This document shows positions 26,344 to 34,206 of a stretch of 35,211 nt of DNA, one piece after another (the first letter of the stretch is position 1; each line of letters begins with the position of its first letter). Both the position numbers and the translations under genes were made by a program. The stretch spans positions 1 through 35,211 of the forward strand of contig JAUYMI010000001.1 in the NCBI GenBank assembly GCA_030698665.1, given 5' to 3'. This stretch comes from a bacterium. Lineage in GTDB: Bacteria > Patescibacteriota > Minisyncoccia > Minisyncoccales > UBA10102. Under the pieces are notes generated by a model, which did not search any database, was not told the DNA's origin, and was given only the letters and a program-made list of their open reading frames with translations.

Positions 26344-26645
26344 ATCTCAGCATACAGAAAGTCGCCAACCCATACCTGATCCTTGGAGCAGGAGCATTCC
26401 TGGCCTCGCTTCTCTTTGGCTGGTATCTGTTTCAGCTTCAGGGGCTCACGGAAACCGCGTACCGCGTTTCGGTTTTGGAAGCTCACGCGCAAGAGCTCCA
26501 ACGATCTCTTTCCACCATGCGTTCTGTCTCAGGGGCATCCTCAACAGCTTCCTTGGAGGGGTTGGCCGGTCAGCTAGGATTTGAGCGCGCTAAAACAATC
26601 CAGTATATTAGAATATTGGAACCTGCTGTGGCACAGAACAGATAA
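26340..26645 (+). CDS. FtsL-like small bitopic membrane protein
   Basis: Position between rsmH and ftsI; single TM then coiled-coil-like segment. Confidence 0.65.
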   Translation: MNLSIQKVANPYLILGAGAFLASLLFGWYLFQLQGLTETAYRVSVLEAHAQELQRSLSTMRSVSGASSTASLEGLAGQLGFERAKTIQYIRILEPAVAQNR

Positions 26646-28327
26646 TGAAAGACTGGAGAATTCTCCTCAGCTTTGCTTTCCTGTTTGCATTTGGAGCGGC
26701 CATCACCGGCCGCTTAGCCGTTCTGCAGATCGTGAATCATGGCTTCTACGGCGCCTTGGCTCAAGGCCAGCAGAATCTCACTGAGCCACAGTGGGGAGAA
26801 AGGGGAAGTATCTTCCTCCAGGGGAGGAGAGGAGAGCTTGTTCCTGTTGCCACAACCAGGGAAACAGCACTCGTTTTCCTCTCACCTCCCGAGGTTGAGA
26901 ATCCTGAGGAGACGGCCCAGGTGTTAGCTGGCATCCTGAACATCAGCCCGCAAGAGATTCTTAGCCGAGCCCTGAGAGAAAATAGCTTGTTTGAGGTATT
27001 GAAAAAGGACATACCCGCAGATACGGCTTTTCTTGTTGAAAACCTCAAGCTTCCTGGCGTGTACGTGGAGTTTGAGGGGGTGAGAGTGTATCCCGAGGGC
27101 GAGTTTGCCGCCCAGATGCTGGGATTCACCAATGCGGATCGGCAAGGGCAGTACGGCGTGGAGGAGGCATATAATAGGGAGCTGGCGGGAAAAGAGGGGT
27201 TCGTGCGCCTGGCAGCAAATCCCGGTACATACCTGAGACCTTCTGGCTTGTCTGAGCCCGAGGACGGGCAAGACCTCGTTTTAACGATAGATTACAACAT
27301 TCAAAGGGAGGCTGAGCGTTTGCTGGGGGCGGCGAGAGAAGATTTGAACTTTGAATCAGGGTCTGCTTTGGTCGTGGAACCGAGTTCGGGAAAGGTCCTG
27401 GCGATGGCCACTGTTCCAAGCTTTGACCCGAACCAGTACGGCAAGGTTTCTGACCTCTCGGTTTTCCAGAACCCCATTACTCAAGGACTTTTTGAGCCGG
27501 GTTCCATCTTCAAGCCCATTACCATGGCTTCCGCGATTGAAGAGGGCAGGGTGCTTCCCACTACGACCTATATGGATACGGGCAGGGTGCAGATCGGAGG
27601 TGCGAGCATTGAGAACTATGACCAGCGGATGTGGGGGGAACGCACCATGACCGAGGTGCTGGAGTACTCCATCAACACGGGGGCGGTCTTTGCCGAGCGT
27701 CAGCTCGGAAACAAGAGCTTCCTCTCGTACATTGAGCGTTTCGGGTTTCTTCGTCCGACCGGAATTGATCTTCCGGGAGAGGCCTTCTCTGAGAACCGGG
27801 AATTCAGAAAAGGATATGAGATCAACTTTGTCACGGCTGCTTTCGGACAGGGCATTGAGATGACGCCTCTGCAGATAGCTCGCGCCTTCACCGCTTTGGC
27901 GAACAATGGGGTCATGACGACCCCTTATGTCGCTGAGCTTGCGGGGGACAGGGCATTGGGACCACAAGAGGATCCTCAGCGCGTCATCTCAGCTAAAACG
28001 GCTTCCCAGATTACCTCTATGCTCGTGTCGGTCACGGAACACGGGTACGCAAAGTCAGCCCGCGTGCCCGGGTACTACGTGGCCGGCAAAACGGGAACAG
28101 CCCAGATATCATATTCTGCCCTAGGTATTCCTAAAGCAGGGTATTCTGAGAAAACAAATCAGTCCTTCATCGGGTATGCTCCAGCTTTCAACCCGAGGTT
28201 TCTCGTTCTCATCAAACTCCAGAACCCTGAGACCAACACGGCCGAGTATTCAGCTGTCCCCATCTTTCAAAACTTGGCAAAGTACATCATTGACTACTAC
28301 GAAATTCCCCCGGACTACGAACCTTGA
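26645..28327 (+). CDS. ftsI: Peptidoglycan D,D-transpeptidase FtsI/PBP2-like
   Basis: SxxK in EPGSIFKPIT, SINTGAV, KTGTAQISY. Confidence 0.93.
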   Translation: MKDWRILLSFAFLFAFGAAITGRLAVLQIVNHGFYGALAQGQQNLTEPQWGERGSIFLQGRRGELVPVATTRETALVFLSPPEVENPEETAQVLAGILNISPQEILSRALRENSLFEVLKKDIPADTAFLVENLKLPGVYVEFEGVRVYPEGEFAAQMLGFTNADRQGQYGVEEAYNRELAGKEGFVRLAANPGTYLRPSGLSEPEDGQDLVLTIDYNIQREAERLLGAAREDLNFESGSALVVEPSSGKVLAMATVPSFDPNQYGKVSDLSVFQNPITQGLFEPGSIFKPITMASAIEEGRVLPTTTYMDTGRVQIGGASIENYDQRMWGERTMTEVLEYSINTGAVFAERQLGNKSFLSYIERFGFLRPTGIDLPGEAFSENREFRKGYEINFVTAAFGQGIEMTPLQIARAFTALANNGVMTTPYVAELAGDRALGPQEDPQRVISAKTASQITSMLVSVTEHGYAKSARVPGYYVAGKTGTAQISYSALGIPKAGYSEKTNQSFIGYAPAFNPRFLVLIKLQNPETNTAEYSAVPIFQNLAKYIIDYYEIPPDYEP

Positions 28328-28409
28328 GAAGGGGGGTAGGGTATGGTAGGGTCGGAGTAGAGTAGGCGGACGGCACCTCCTAATCTTTCTCTCTGAGAAC
28401 GGAGGGAGC

Positions 28410-28715
28410 ATGGTGGTAGAGGATCGTCTCAAGATACTGTTGGAGCTGAGGCCCCGGCTGAATAGGCCCACTCTCTTGCTCGAGTACGCTGAAGCAGTGA
28501 TCGCCCATCGGCGAGAACTACAGCGGGAGCTCCGGAAAGAGGGCGGGAACAGCGGCCGGACGTTTACTGAGGTCAACACGATCGCAAGGCGGCTGTCGGA
28601 CGCGGGGGCTCACAAGGAGGACATCACCCGCGTCACCACTTTCATCTCGCAAGAGGACAGCGCTGGGAGGTTTGATCTCGATGAGGTCAGGAAGATCTTG
28701 CTGGAGGGGAAGTAA
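28410..28715 (+). CDS. Hypothetical protein (101 aa)
   Basis: GGAGGGAGC Shine-Dalgarno immediately upstream of ATG; charged helical protein. Confidence 0.6.
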   Translation: MVVEDRLKILLELRPRLNRPTLLLEYAEAVIAHRRELQRELRKEGGNSGRTFTEVNTIARRLSDAGAHKEDITRVTTFISQEDSAGRFDLDEVRKILLEGK

Positions 28716-28742
28716 GGGAAGTTGCCGTCCGCCCCTCCACCA

Positions 28743-28815
28743 GGTCCCATCGTCTAGTGGCCCAGGACGCCAGGTTCTCATCCTGGTAACAGGGGTTCGA
28801 CTCCCCTTGGGACCG
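28743..28815 (+). tRNA. tRNA-Glu (CUC)
   Basis: GGTCCCA/TGGGACC acceptor, CCAGG-TTCTCAT-CCTGG anticodon arm, T-arm AGGGGTTCGACTCCCCT. Confidence 0.92.
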
Positions 28816-28858
28816 CAAAGCACTCTGACCCACTGCTTAAGTCGCCTTGGGGTTTTTG

Positions 28859-28999
28859 CGTCGCTTCGTTACGCTCACTCCTATTTTTCCACCACGGAGT
28901 GATTTGTGGAGTCGAACCCTAAGAGAGGGGACGGGAGAGAAGAATTCTTTCCCGTGGCGGAAATATTAAAACCGAGGGGTTTTAAAGAGCGAAGCGACG
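28859..28999. repeat. Imperfect inverted repeat with nested hairpins
   Basis: CGTCGCTTCG (28859-28868) vs CGAAGCGACG (28990-28999); ATTTTTCCACCACGG (28883-28897) vs CCGTGGCGGAAATAT (28952-28966). Confidence 0.75.
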
Positions 29000-29023
29000 G
29001 GTTCCACTCCCCTTAGACCGCCA
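28999..29023 (+). repeat. Duplicated tRNA-Glu 3'-end-like sequence
   Basis: GGGTTCCACTCCCCTTAGACCGCCA resembles tRNA-Glu end GGGTTCGACTCCCCTTGGGACCGCA. Confidence 0.75.
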
Positions 29024-29062
29024 CGTTATTAAAAACTGCCGGAGTTTGATACAATGTATTCC

Positions 29063-31648
29063 ATGGAACAGCAGCCATGGCACTCGCTCACGGCAGAAAA
29101 AACAGCCGAGCTTCTCAGTACGGATATTGAAACCGGACTCTCCTTACAAGAGGTTGTCTTGAGACGAAAAGAGTTTGGGGAGAACAGGCTTCCCGAAGAG
29201 AAGGCTCCTTCGCGCCTCCTCATTTTCGCAAAGCAGTTCCGCAGCCCTCTCATCCTCATCCTTGTCGCCGCTGGCGCGGTGACGCTCGTGCTCGGAGAGC
29301 ATACGGACAGCGCCGTTATCTTCGGGGCGGTCGTGCTCAACACCTTCATAGGGTACTTCCAGGAGAACAAGGCAAGTCAGACGCTCGCGGCCCTCAAGAA
29401 GGTCCTCAGGGTGCGGGCTTTGGTTTTTCGGGGAGGCAAAGAACACGAGGTCGCTGAGGCAGATCTTGTCCCGGGAGATCTCGTCAAGCTCGCGCCGGGC
29501 AGCAAGGCCCCGGCAGACGGGAGGGTCGTGGCGAGCTCGGGACTCGAGATCAACGAGGCCGTGCTGACAGGGGAGTGGATTTCCTCTGTGAAGAGTGCAG
29601 AACCCATTTCGCAGGATACCCCGTTAGCTGATCGCGATAGCATGGCATACCAGGGAAGCGTGGTTACGGAAGGGGAGGGCATGATGCTTGTGACCGCCAC
29701 TGGAGCGACAACGGAACTCGGAACCATTGCACAGCTTGTACAGAGAGCAAAAGAGGAGGAGACGCCGTACCAGGCGCGCCTCAAGCGCTTCTCGTGGTTA
29801 ATCGGTGGAATCGTCGGCATCCTGGCCATCCTCATCTTTGCCATTGGCATTGTGAAGGGAGGGGACTTTCTTGAGATGTTCACAACCGCTGTTGCCGTGG
29901 CCGTTGCAGCGGTACCAGAAGGCCTTCCCGTTGCCATCACCGTGGTCTTGGCCATTGGCATGCGCCGCATTTTAGCTGAGCGGGGACTGGTCCGCCACCT
30001 CACCTCAGCTGAAACCCTTGGGAGTACCTCTGTAATCGCAACAGACAAGACCCTCACCCTTACTGAGGGAAAGATGCGCATGGAAGAACTTGAGCTTGGC
30101 TCAGGAGTAGCCAGAGACGAAGCCCTGAGTGTCGCAGCGCTCGCAAATGAGGCCTTTGCAGAAGAGGTCAAGGGAAGCGTCATACTCCGTGGCAGGCCGA
30201 CTGACAAGGCGCTTTTAGAAACTGCCATGGAGGAGGGAATCGTGCCAGAGGAACTCATTCTGGACTTTCCGCTTCTCAGGCGCGTACCCTTTAATACGAA
30301 GAATAAGTACGTGGCGTCATTTCACCAGCACGGCAAGAACATCCTTCTGGCGGTCGCAGGAGCTCCTGAGTCCGTCATCGCCGCCTCTCGTCTTACGAAG
30401 CTGGAGGCAGAGGAGGCGCACAAGCGCCTTGAGGCAATGGCAGGCAGGGGACTCAGAGTCGTTGCGCTCGCCAAGCGTGAGATCAGAGGCAAGACCCTGG
30501 ATCCCAGCCAAGAAATCTCCCGCCTGACCCTCTTGGGGTTTGCCGGGTTCAAAGACCCTCTTCGTCCTGGAGTCAAAGAAGCCATCCTGGCCGCGCGACT
30601 GGCTGGTGTGAGGACGGTGATTGTCACGGGAGACCACGCTCTTACGGCAAAGAGCGTCGCTCTGGAACTCGGCATGGAGGTTGAGGATGGTGGTCTCATG
30701 GAGGGCAGGGAGCTGGATACCGTCTCAGATGAAGACCTGGATATGAGGCTTGAGCGTGTCGTTGTCTTTGCCCGCGTGGAACCGGCCCACAAGCTGAGGA
30801 TCATTGAGGCGTGGCAGAGGAAAGGGGAGGTCATTGCGATGACCGGAGACGGGGTCAATGACGCCCCCGCCCTCAAGAGGGCGGATATCGGAATCGCCCT
30901 GGGTTCCGCTACCGATGTGGCAAAAGAGTCCTCGGACCTCGTGCTTTTAGACGACAACTTTCAGGTTATCTCATCTGCCATCCGAGAGGGCAGGGTCATT
31001 TTAGACAACGCCCAGAAAGCCATCACCTTTCTCCTCTCAGGTTCCTTTTCTGAAACGCTCCTCATTGGTTCAGCCCTGTTCTTCGGACTTCCCCTCCCGG
31101 TTACTGCCATTCAGATTCTCTGGATCAACATCGTTGAGTCAGGACTCCCGGGCATAGCCCTTACCTTTGAGAAAATGGAAGGAGATGTGATGTCTCGCCC
31201 GCCGCAGAAAAAGGATGGGGAGCTTCTGAATCCTGAGATGAAGGTCATTATTTTTGCCGTCAGCATATTCACGGATATCCTTCTCATTCTGGTCTTTCTC
31301 GGACTTCTCTCCACGACCTACTCCATTGAGCACATCAGAACCTTTCTCTTTGCTGCGCTCGCCACGGACTCCCTCCTCTATGCTTTCTCCTGCAAGAGCC
31401 TGCGCCGCAACATCTGGGAGTATTCCCTATTTTCCAACAGGTATTTGAACATGGCGCTCGCGGGAAGCTTCGCTCTCCTGCTAGGCACAATATACCTGCC
31501 GTTCTTCCAGAATCTCTTTCATACGGTTGCCCTGAACGCGATTGATTGGGGGGTACTGGCTCTCATCGCGTTTCTCAATGTCCTTCTCATTGAAGGTGCA
31601 AAGTGGTACTTTATTAAAAAGCGTGCGCCATCACTCTCCGGGTCATGA
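29063..31648 (+). CDS. P-type cation ATPase (Ca2+-ATPase-like) with DKTLT in place of DKTGT; upstream in-frame ATG at 29054
   Basis: PEGLPVAITVVLAIGMRRIL, ATDKTLTLTEGKM, TGDGVNDAPALKRADIGIALG, VARVEP-like VFARVEPAHKLRII. Confidence 0.93.
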   Translation: MEQQPWHSLTAEKTAELLSTDIETGLSLQEVVLRRKEFGENRLPEEKAPSRLLIFAKQFRSPLILILVAAGAVTLVLGEHTDSAVIFGAVVLNTFIGYFQENKASQTLAALKKVLRVRALVFRGGKEHEVAEADLVPGDLVKLAPGSKAPADGRVVASSGLEINEAVLTGEWISSVKSAEPISQDTPLADRDSMAYQGSVVTEGEGMMLVTATGATTELGTIAQLVQRAKEEETPYQARLKRFSWLIGGIVGILAILIFAIGIVKGGDFLEMFTTAVAVAVAAVPEGLPVAITVVLAIGMRRILAERGLVRHLTSAETLGSTSVIATDKTLTLTEGKMRMEELELGSGVARDEALSVAALANEAFAEEVKGSVILRGRPTDKALLETAMEEGIVPEELILDFPLLRRVPFNTKNKYVASFHQHGKNILLAVAGAPESVIAASRLTKLEAEEAHKRLEAMAGRGLRVVALAKREIRGKTLDPSQEISRLTLLGFAGFKDPLRPGVKEAILAARLAGVRTVIVTGDHALTAKSVALELGMEVEDGGLMEGRELDTVSDEDLDMRLERVVVFARVEPAHKLRIIEAWQRKGEVIAMTGDGVNDAPALKRADIGIALGSATDVAKESSDLVLLDDNFQVISSAIREGRVILDNAQKAITFLLSGSFSETLLIGSALFFGLPLPVTAIQILWINIVESGLPGIALTFEKMEGDVMSRPPQKKDGELLNPEMKVIIFAVSIFTDILLILVFLGLLSTTYSIEHIRTFLFAALATDSLLYAFSCKSLRRNIWEYSLFSNRYLNMALAGSFALLLGTIYLPFFQNLFHTVALNAIDWGVLALIAFLNVLLIEGAKWYFIKKRAPSLSGS

Positions 31649-32628
31649 TATTCCATATCCTTTTAGTTCTCGCTTCGGGATTCCTGCTCTTTAAGTCAGC
31701 TGACCTTTTGGTATCCGGGGTGACGAAAGTTGCCCGCTATCTGGGATGGAAGGAGTTTGTCATCGCCTTTTTCTTCATGGCCATCGCAAGCTCAATCCCA
31801 AACCTCTTTGTCGGCATCTCTTCCGTGCTCCACGGCATTCCAGAACTCTCCTTTGGAGACGTCGTTGGCAACAGCGTAGTTGACCTTACCCTGGTAGCCG
31901 CCTTGGCCGGACTCATTGGAGGCCAGATTTCCTCAGGCGGGCGCCTCATTCAAACATCGGTCCTCTTTGCCATTGGGGTGGCATTCTTGCCGCTTCTCTT
32001 GATCCTGGACGGAACCCTGGAGCGCGGGGACGGGGTGGTTCTCATCCTCGTCTTTCTCTTGTACTCAGCGTGGCTTCTGGCCCGCCGCAAAGAATTCACG
32101 CAGGTCTACAACCATGGGGGACAGGTACCAGAACCCGTGAGGCATTTTCGCACCTTCTTTGTCAGCTTGGGGGCCATCGCACTCAGTGCCGCCATGCTTC
32201 TGCTCTCAGCTGAGGGAATCGTCAGGTCCGCCACGTTCTTTGCTGGGGCCCTGGGTATCCCTATTTCCATGATCGGGATTCTGGGTGTGGGCCTTGGATC
32301 GGCTCTCCCTGAGCTGTACTTTGCCGTTGCGGCCGCCAGACGGGGAAACAGCAAGATCATTCTGGGGCAGCTGCTCGGGTCAGTCATCGTGCTGGCCACA
32401 CTTGTCATTGGGATCGTGGCTCTCCTACACCCGATTGAGATTCAGGACTTCTCGCCCTTCTCCATCGGCCGCTTCTTCCTCGTCATCTCAGCCTTCTTCT
32501 TCCTGCTCTTCACGAGGACCGATAGGAAGATTACGAGAAAGGAGGCAGGATTTCTCCTCTTTCTGTACCTTGCCTTTGTGGTCACGGAGATTGCTAGCAA
32601 GGCGATAATGGGAGGGGCATTCCGTTGA
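31645..32628 (+). CDS. Sodium/calcium exchanger (CaCA) family protein
   Basis: alpha-repeats FFFMAIASSIPNLFVGISSVLHG...DVVGNSVVDLTLVAAL and LGVGLGSALPELYFAVAAARRG...LGQLLGSVIVLATLV. Confidence 0.88.
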   Translation: MIFHILLVLASGFLLFKSADLLVSGVTKVARYLGWKEFVIAFFFMAIASSIPNLFVGISSVLHGIPELSFGDVVGNSVVDLTLVAALAGLIGGQISSGGRLIQTSVLFAIGVAFLPLLLILDGTLERGDGVVLILVFLLYSAWLLARRKEFTQVYNHGGQVPEPVRHFRTFFVSLGAIALSAAMLLLSAEGIVRSATFFAGALGIPISMIGILGVGLGSALPELYFAVAAARRGNSKIILGQLLGSVIVLATLVIGIVALLHPIEIQDFSPFSIGRFFLVISAFFFLLFTRTDRKITRKEAGFLLFLYLAFVVTEIASKAIMGGAFR

Positions 32629-32653
32629 ACGGAATGAGGGAGAATGATATTGT
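32625..32653 (+). promoter_or_regulatory. rmuC promoter TTGAAC-N17-TATTGT, 6 nt before ATG
   Basis: -35 overlaps the upstream TGA stop; -10 followed by GGGTAT-ATG. Confidence 0.55.
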
Positions 32654-32659
32654 GGGTAT

Positions 32660-33697
32660 ATGTCAGCTGTCATCATTGCGGTTCTGGCGCTTCTCGTGGT
32701 TCTTTTGAGCGCCCTTGCCATATCTCTCTTTGTGCTTGGCAGAAAGCGTCCTGAAAGCTCGTCTTTGCTTTTGATCCAGAACCAGCTGGCCGAGCTCAGG
32801 GGAACCCTGGACTCCAAGCTCGGAGACACCAACAAGATGGCCCAGGAGCAGTACCGAGCATCAACCTCCGTGATTCGCGACATCACAGAGAAGCTTGCCC
32901 GACTGGATGAAACAAACCGACAGGTGATGGGTTTTGCCGATCAGTTACGGTCGCTTCAAGACACCCTCCAGAACCCAAAGCAGAGGGGGGTGTTCGGCGA
33001 GTACTATTTAGAGACCCTGCTCAAGAACGCCTTCCATCCAAAGCAGTATGCAATGCAGTATAAGTTCCCAGACGGGGAGATTGTGGATGCCGTTCTATTC
33101 ATGGGAGACAAGATGATTCCCATTGACTCCAAGTTCTCTTTGGAAAACTACAACCGGTTATCAGAAGAACAGGACAGCAACCGGAGGGCCGAACTGGAGA
33201 AGATGTTTCTCTCCGACCTCAAGAACAGAATAGAGGAGACCTCAAAGTACATCCGGCCCCAGAATGGGACCACCGAGTATGCCTTCATGTTTATTCCCGC
33301 TGAAGGAATATACTACGATCTCCTGGTCAACAAGGTGGGGGCGGTGAAGAGCAACACGAGGGATCTGTTGGAGTACGCGAGGAACGAGAAGAAGGTGCAC
33401 ATTGTTTCCCCAACCACCTTCTACGTCACGCTGCAGGCTCTGTGGCAGGGGATGAGGGCGTACCAGATTCAGGAGTCCACCAAGGACATACTAAAGAACG
33501 TGGGCCTGCTCCAGCGCCACATGAAGGCATACCAGGAGTATCACGGGAAGCTCGGGGGGCACCTGGGGACCGTGGTCAACGCGTACAACAGGTCCTCAAA
33601 GGAGTTCCGGAAGATAGACAAGGACATTCTCAAGCTCACAGGGGATTCCAACGAAGTTGATCTCGCAGAGCTTCAGGCTCCTGAGCAAGAGGAATAA
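32660..33697 (+). CDS. rmuC: DNA recombination protein RmuC homolog
   Basis: N-terminal TM and coiled coil; RGVFGEYYLETLLKNAF, IDSKFSLENYNRL, FMFIPAEGIYYDLL, SPTTFYVTLQAL. Confidence 0.93.
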   Translation: MSAVIIAVLALLVVLLSALAISLFVLGRKRPESSSLLLIQNQLAELRGTLDSKLGDTNKMAQEQYRASTSVIRDITEKLARLDETNRQVMGFADQLRSLQDTLQNPKQRGVFGEYYLETLLKNAFHPKQYAMQYKFPDGEIVDAVLFMGDKMIPIDSKFSLENYNRLSEEQDSNRRAELEKMFLSDLKNRIEETSKYIRPQNGTTEYAFMFIPAEGIYYDLLVNKVGAVKSNTRDLLEYARNEKKVHIVSPTTFYVTLQALWQGMRAYQIQESTKDILKNVGLLQRHMKAYQEYHGKLGGHLGTVVNAYNRSSKEFRKIDKDILKLTGDSNEVDLAELQAPEQEE

Positions 33698-33758
33698 CTT
33701 CGCGGTACTTGTTTTCCGTATCCTCGTTTGTTCTCTCATTAACTGTCTTTTATCCGTA

Positions 33759-33776
33759 AATATTTGTTCTTTAGAG
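33759..33776 (+). repeat. 18-nt direct repeat copy 1 AATATTTGTTCTTTAGAG
   Basis: Identical to 33961-33978. Confidence 0.9.
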
Positions 33777-33921
33777 CAAGTATTTTCTTTTACGGGTACT
33801 TGCTTTCAAGGAAATTGCAGGATCGCCTCTTTTCCAGCAAAGATTTTGCTTGATTCTGATGGCTCAGATCCATGATGTTGACATCCTTTTGGCCTGTTTG
33901 GAACGCTAATTTGAAATACAC

Positions 33922-33954
33922 GAGGGTTATCCCATAGCGTATGGCATAACCCTC
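33922..33954. promoter_or_regulatory. Near-perfect palindrome abutting the -35
   Basis: GAGGGTTAT...ATAACCCTC, 9-bp arms plus inner CCATAG/TATGG arms. Confidence 0.7.
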
Positions 33955-33983
33955 TTGACGAATATTTGTTCTTTAGAGATAAT
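33955..33983 (+). promoter_or_regulatory. Promoter TTGACG-N17-GATAAT
   Basis: Two 5/6 hexamers, 17-nt spacer made of the 18-nt repeat. Confidence 0.65.
33961..33978 (+). repeat. 18-nt direct repeat copy 2 AATATTTGTTCTTTAGAG
   Basis: Identical to 33759-33776. Confidence 0.9.
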
Positions 33984-34206
33984 AGAGTAATGCCTGGTAG
34001 GGCATTGGAGTATCAGCGGTACTATATGGAAGACAGCTGGTTTGGAAAGATTCTGCATCAGCTGTAAACGAAAACCCCGTCTGAAGCTCGTATCATAACA
34101 TGAGTGGCGCTCACAACAACACGATTTTCATTTGGAGTGCGATGCACTCTCGGGGTTTTCAATTTGATTATATGGGGAATGTGAAGAGGTGTCAAGGCCT
34201 TGCGCA

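Noticed and set aside
29377-30258. 293-aa minus-strand ORF, Ser/Ala/Thr-rich
   Set aside because: Antisense to the P-type ATPase; low-complexity composition typical of a shadow frame.
29054-31648. P-type ATPase as a pseudogene
   Set aside because: Full-length uninterrupted frame with other conserved motifs and intact operon coupling.
33657-33875. 72-aa ORF after rmuC
   Set aside because: Overlaps rmuC out of frame, no Shine-Dalgarno, and covers the repeat-rich spacer; likely spurious.
33990-34160. tmRNA, SRP RNA or RNase P RNA
   Set aside because: No tag peptide frame, tRNA-like ends, GGAAGCAGC SRP loop or RNase P core motifs were recognised.
33698-34206. CRISPR array or tracrRNA
   Set aside because: Only two copies of one 18-mer at 202-bp spacing and no cas genes in the window.
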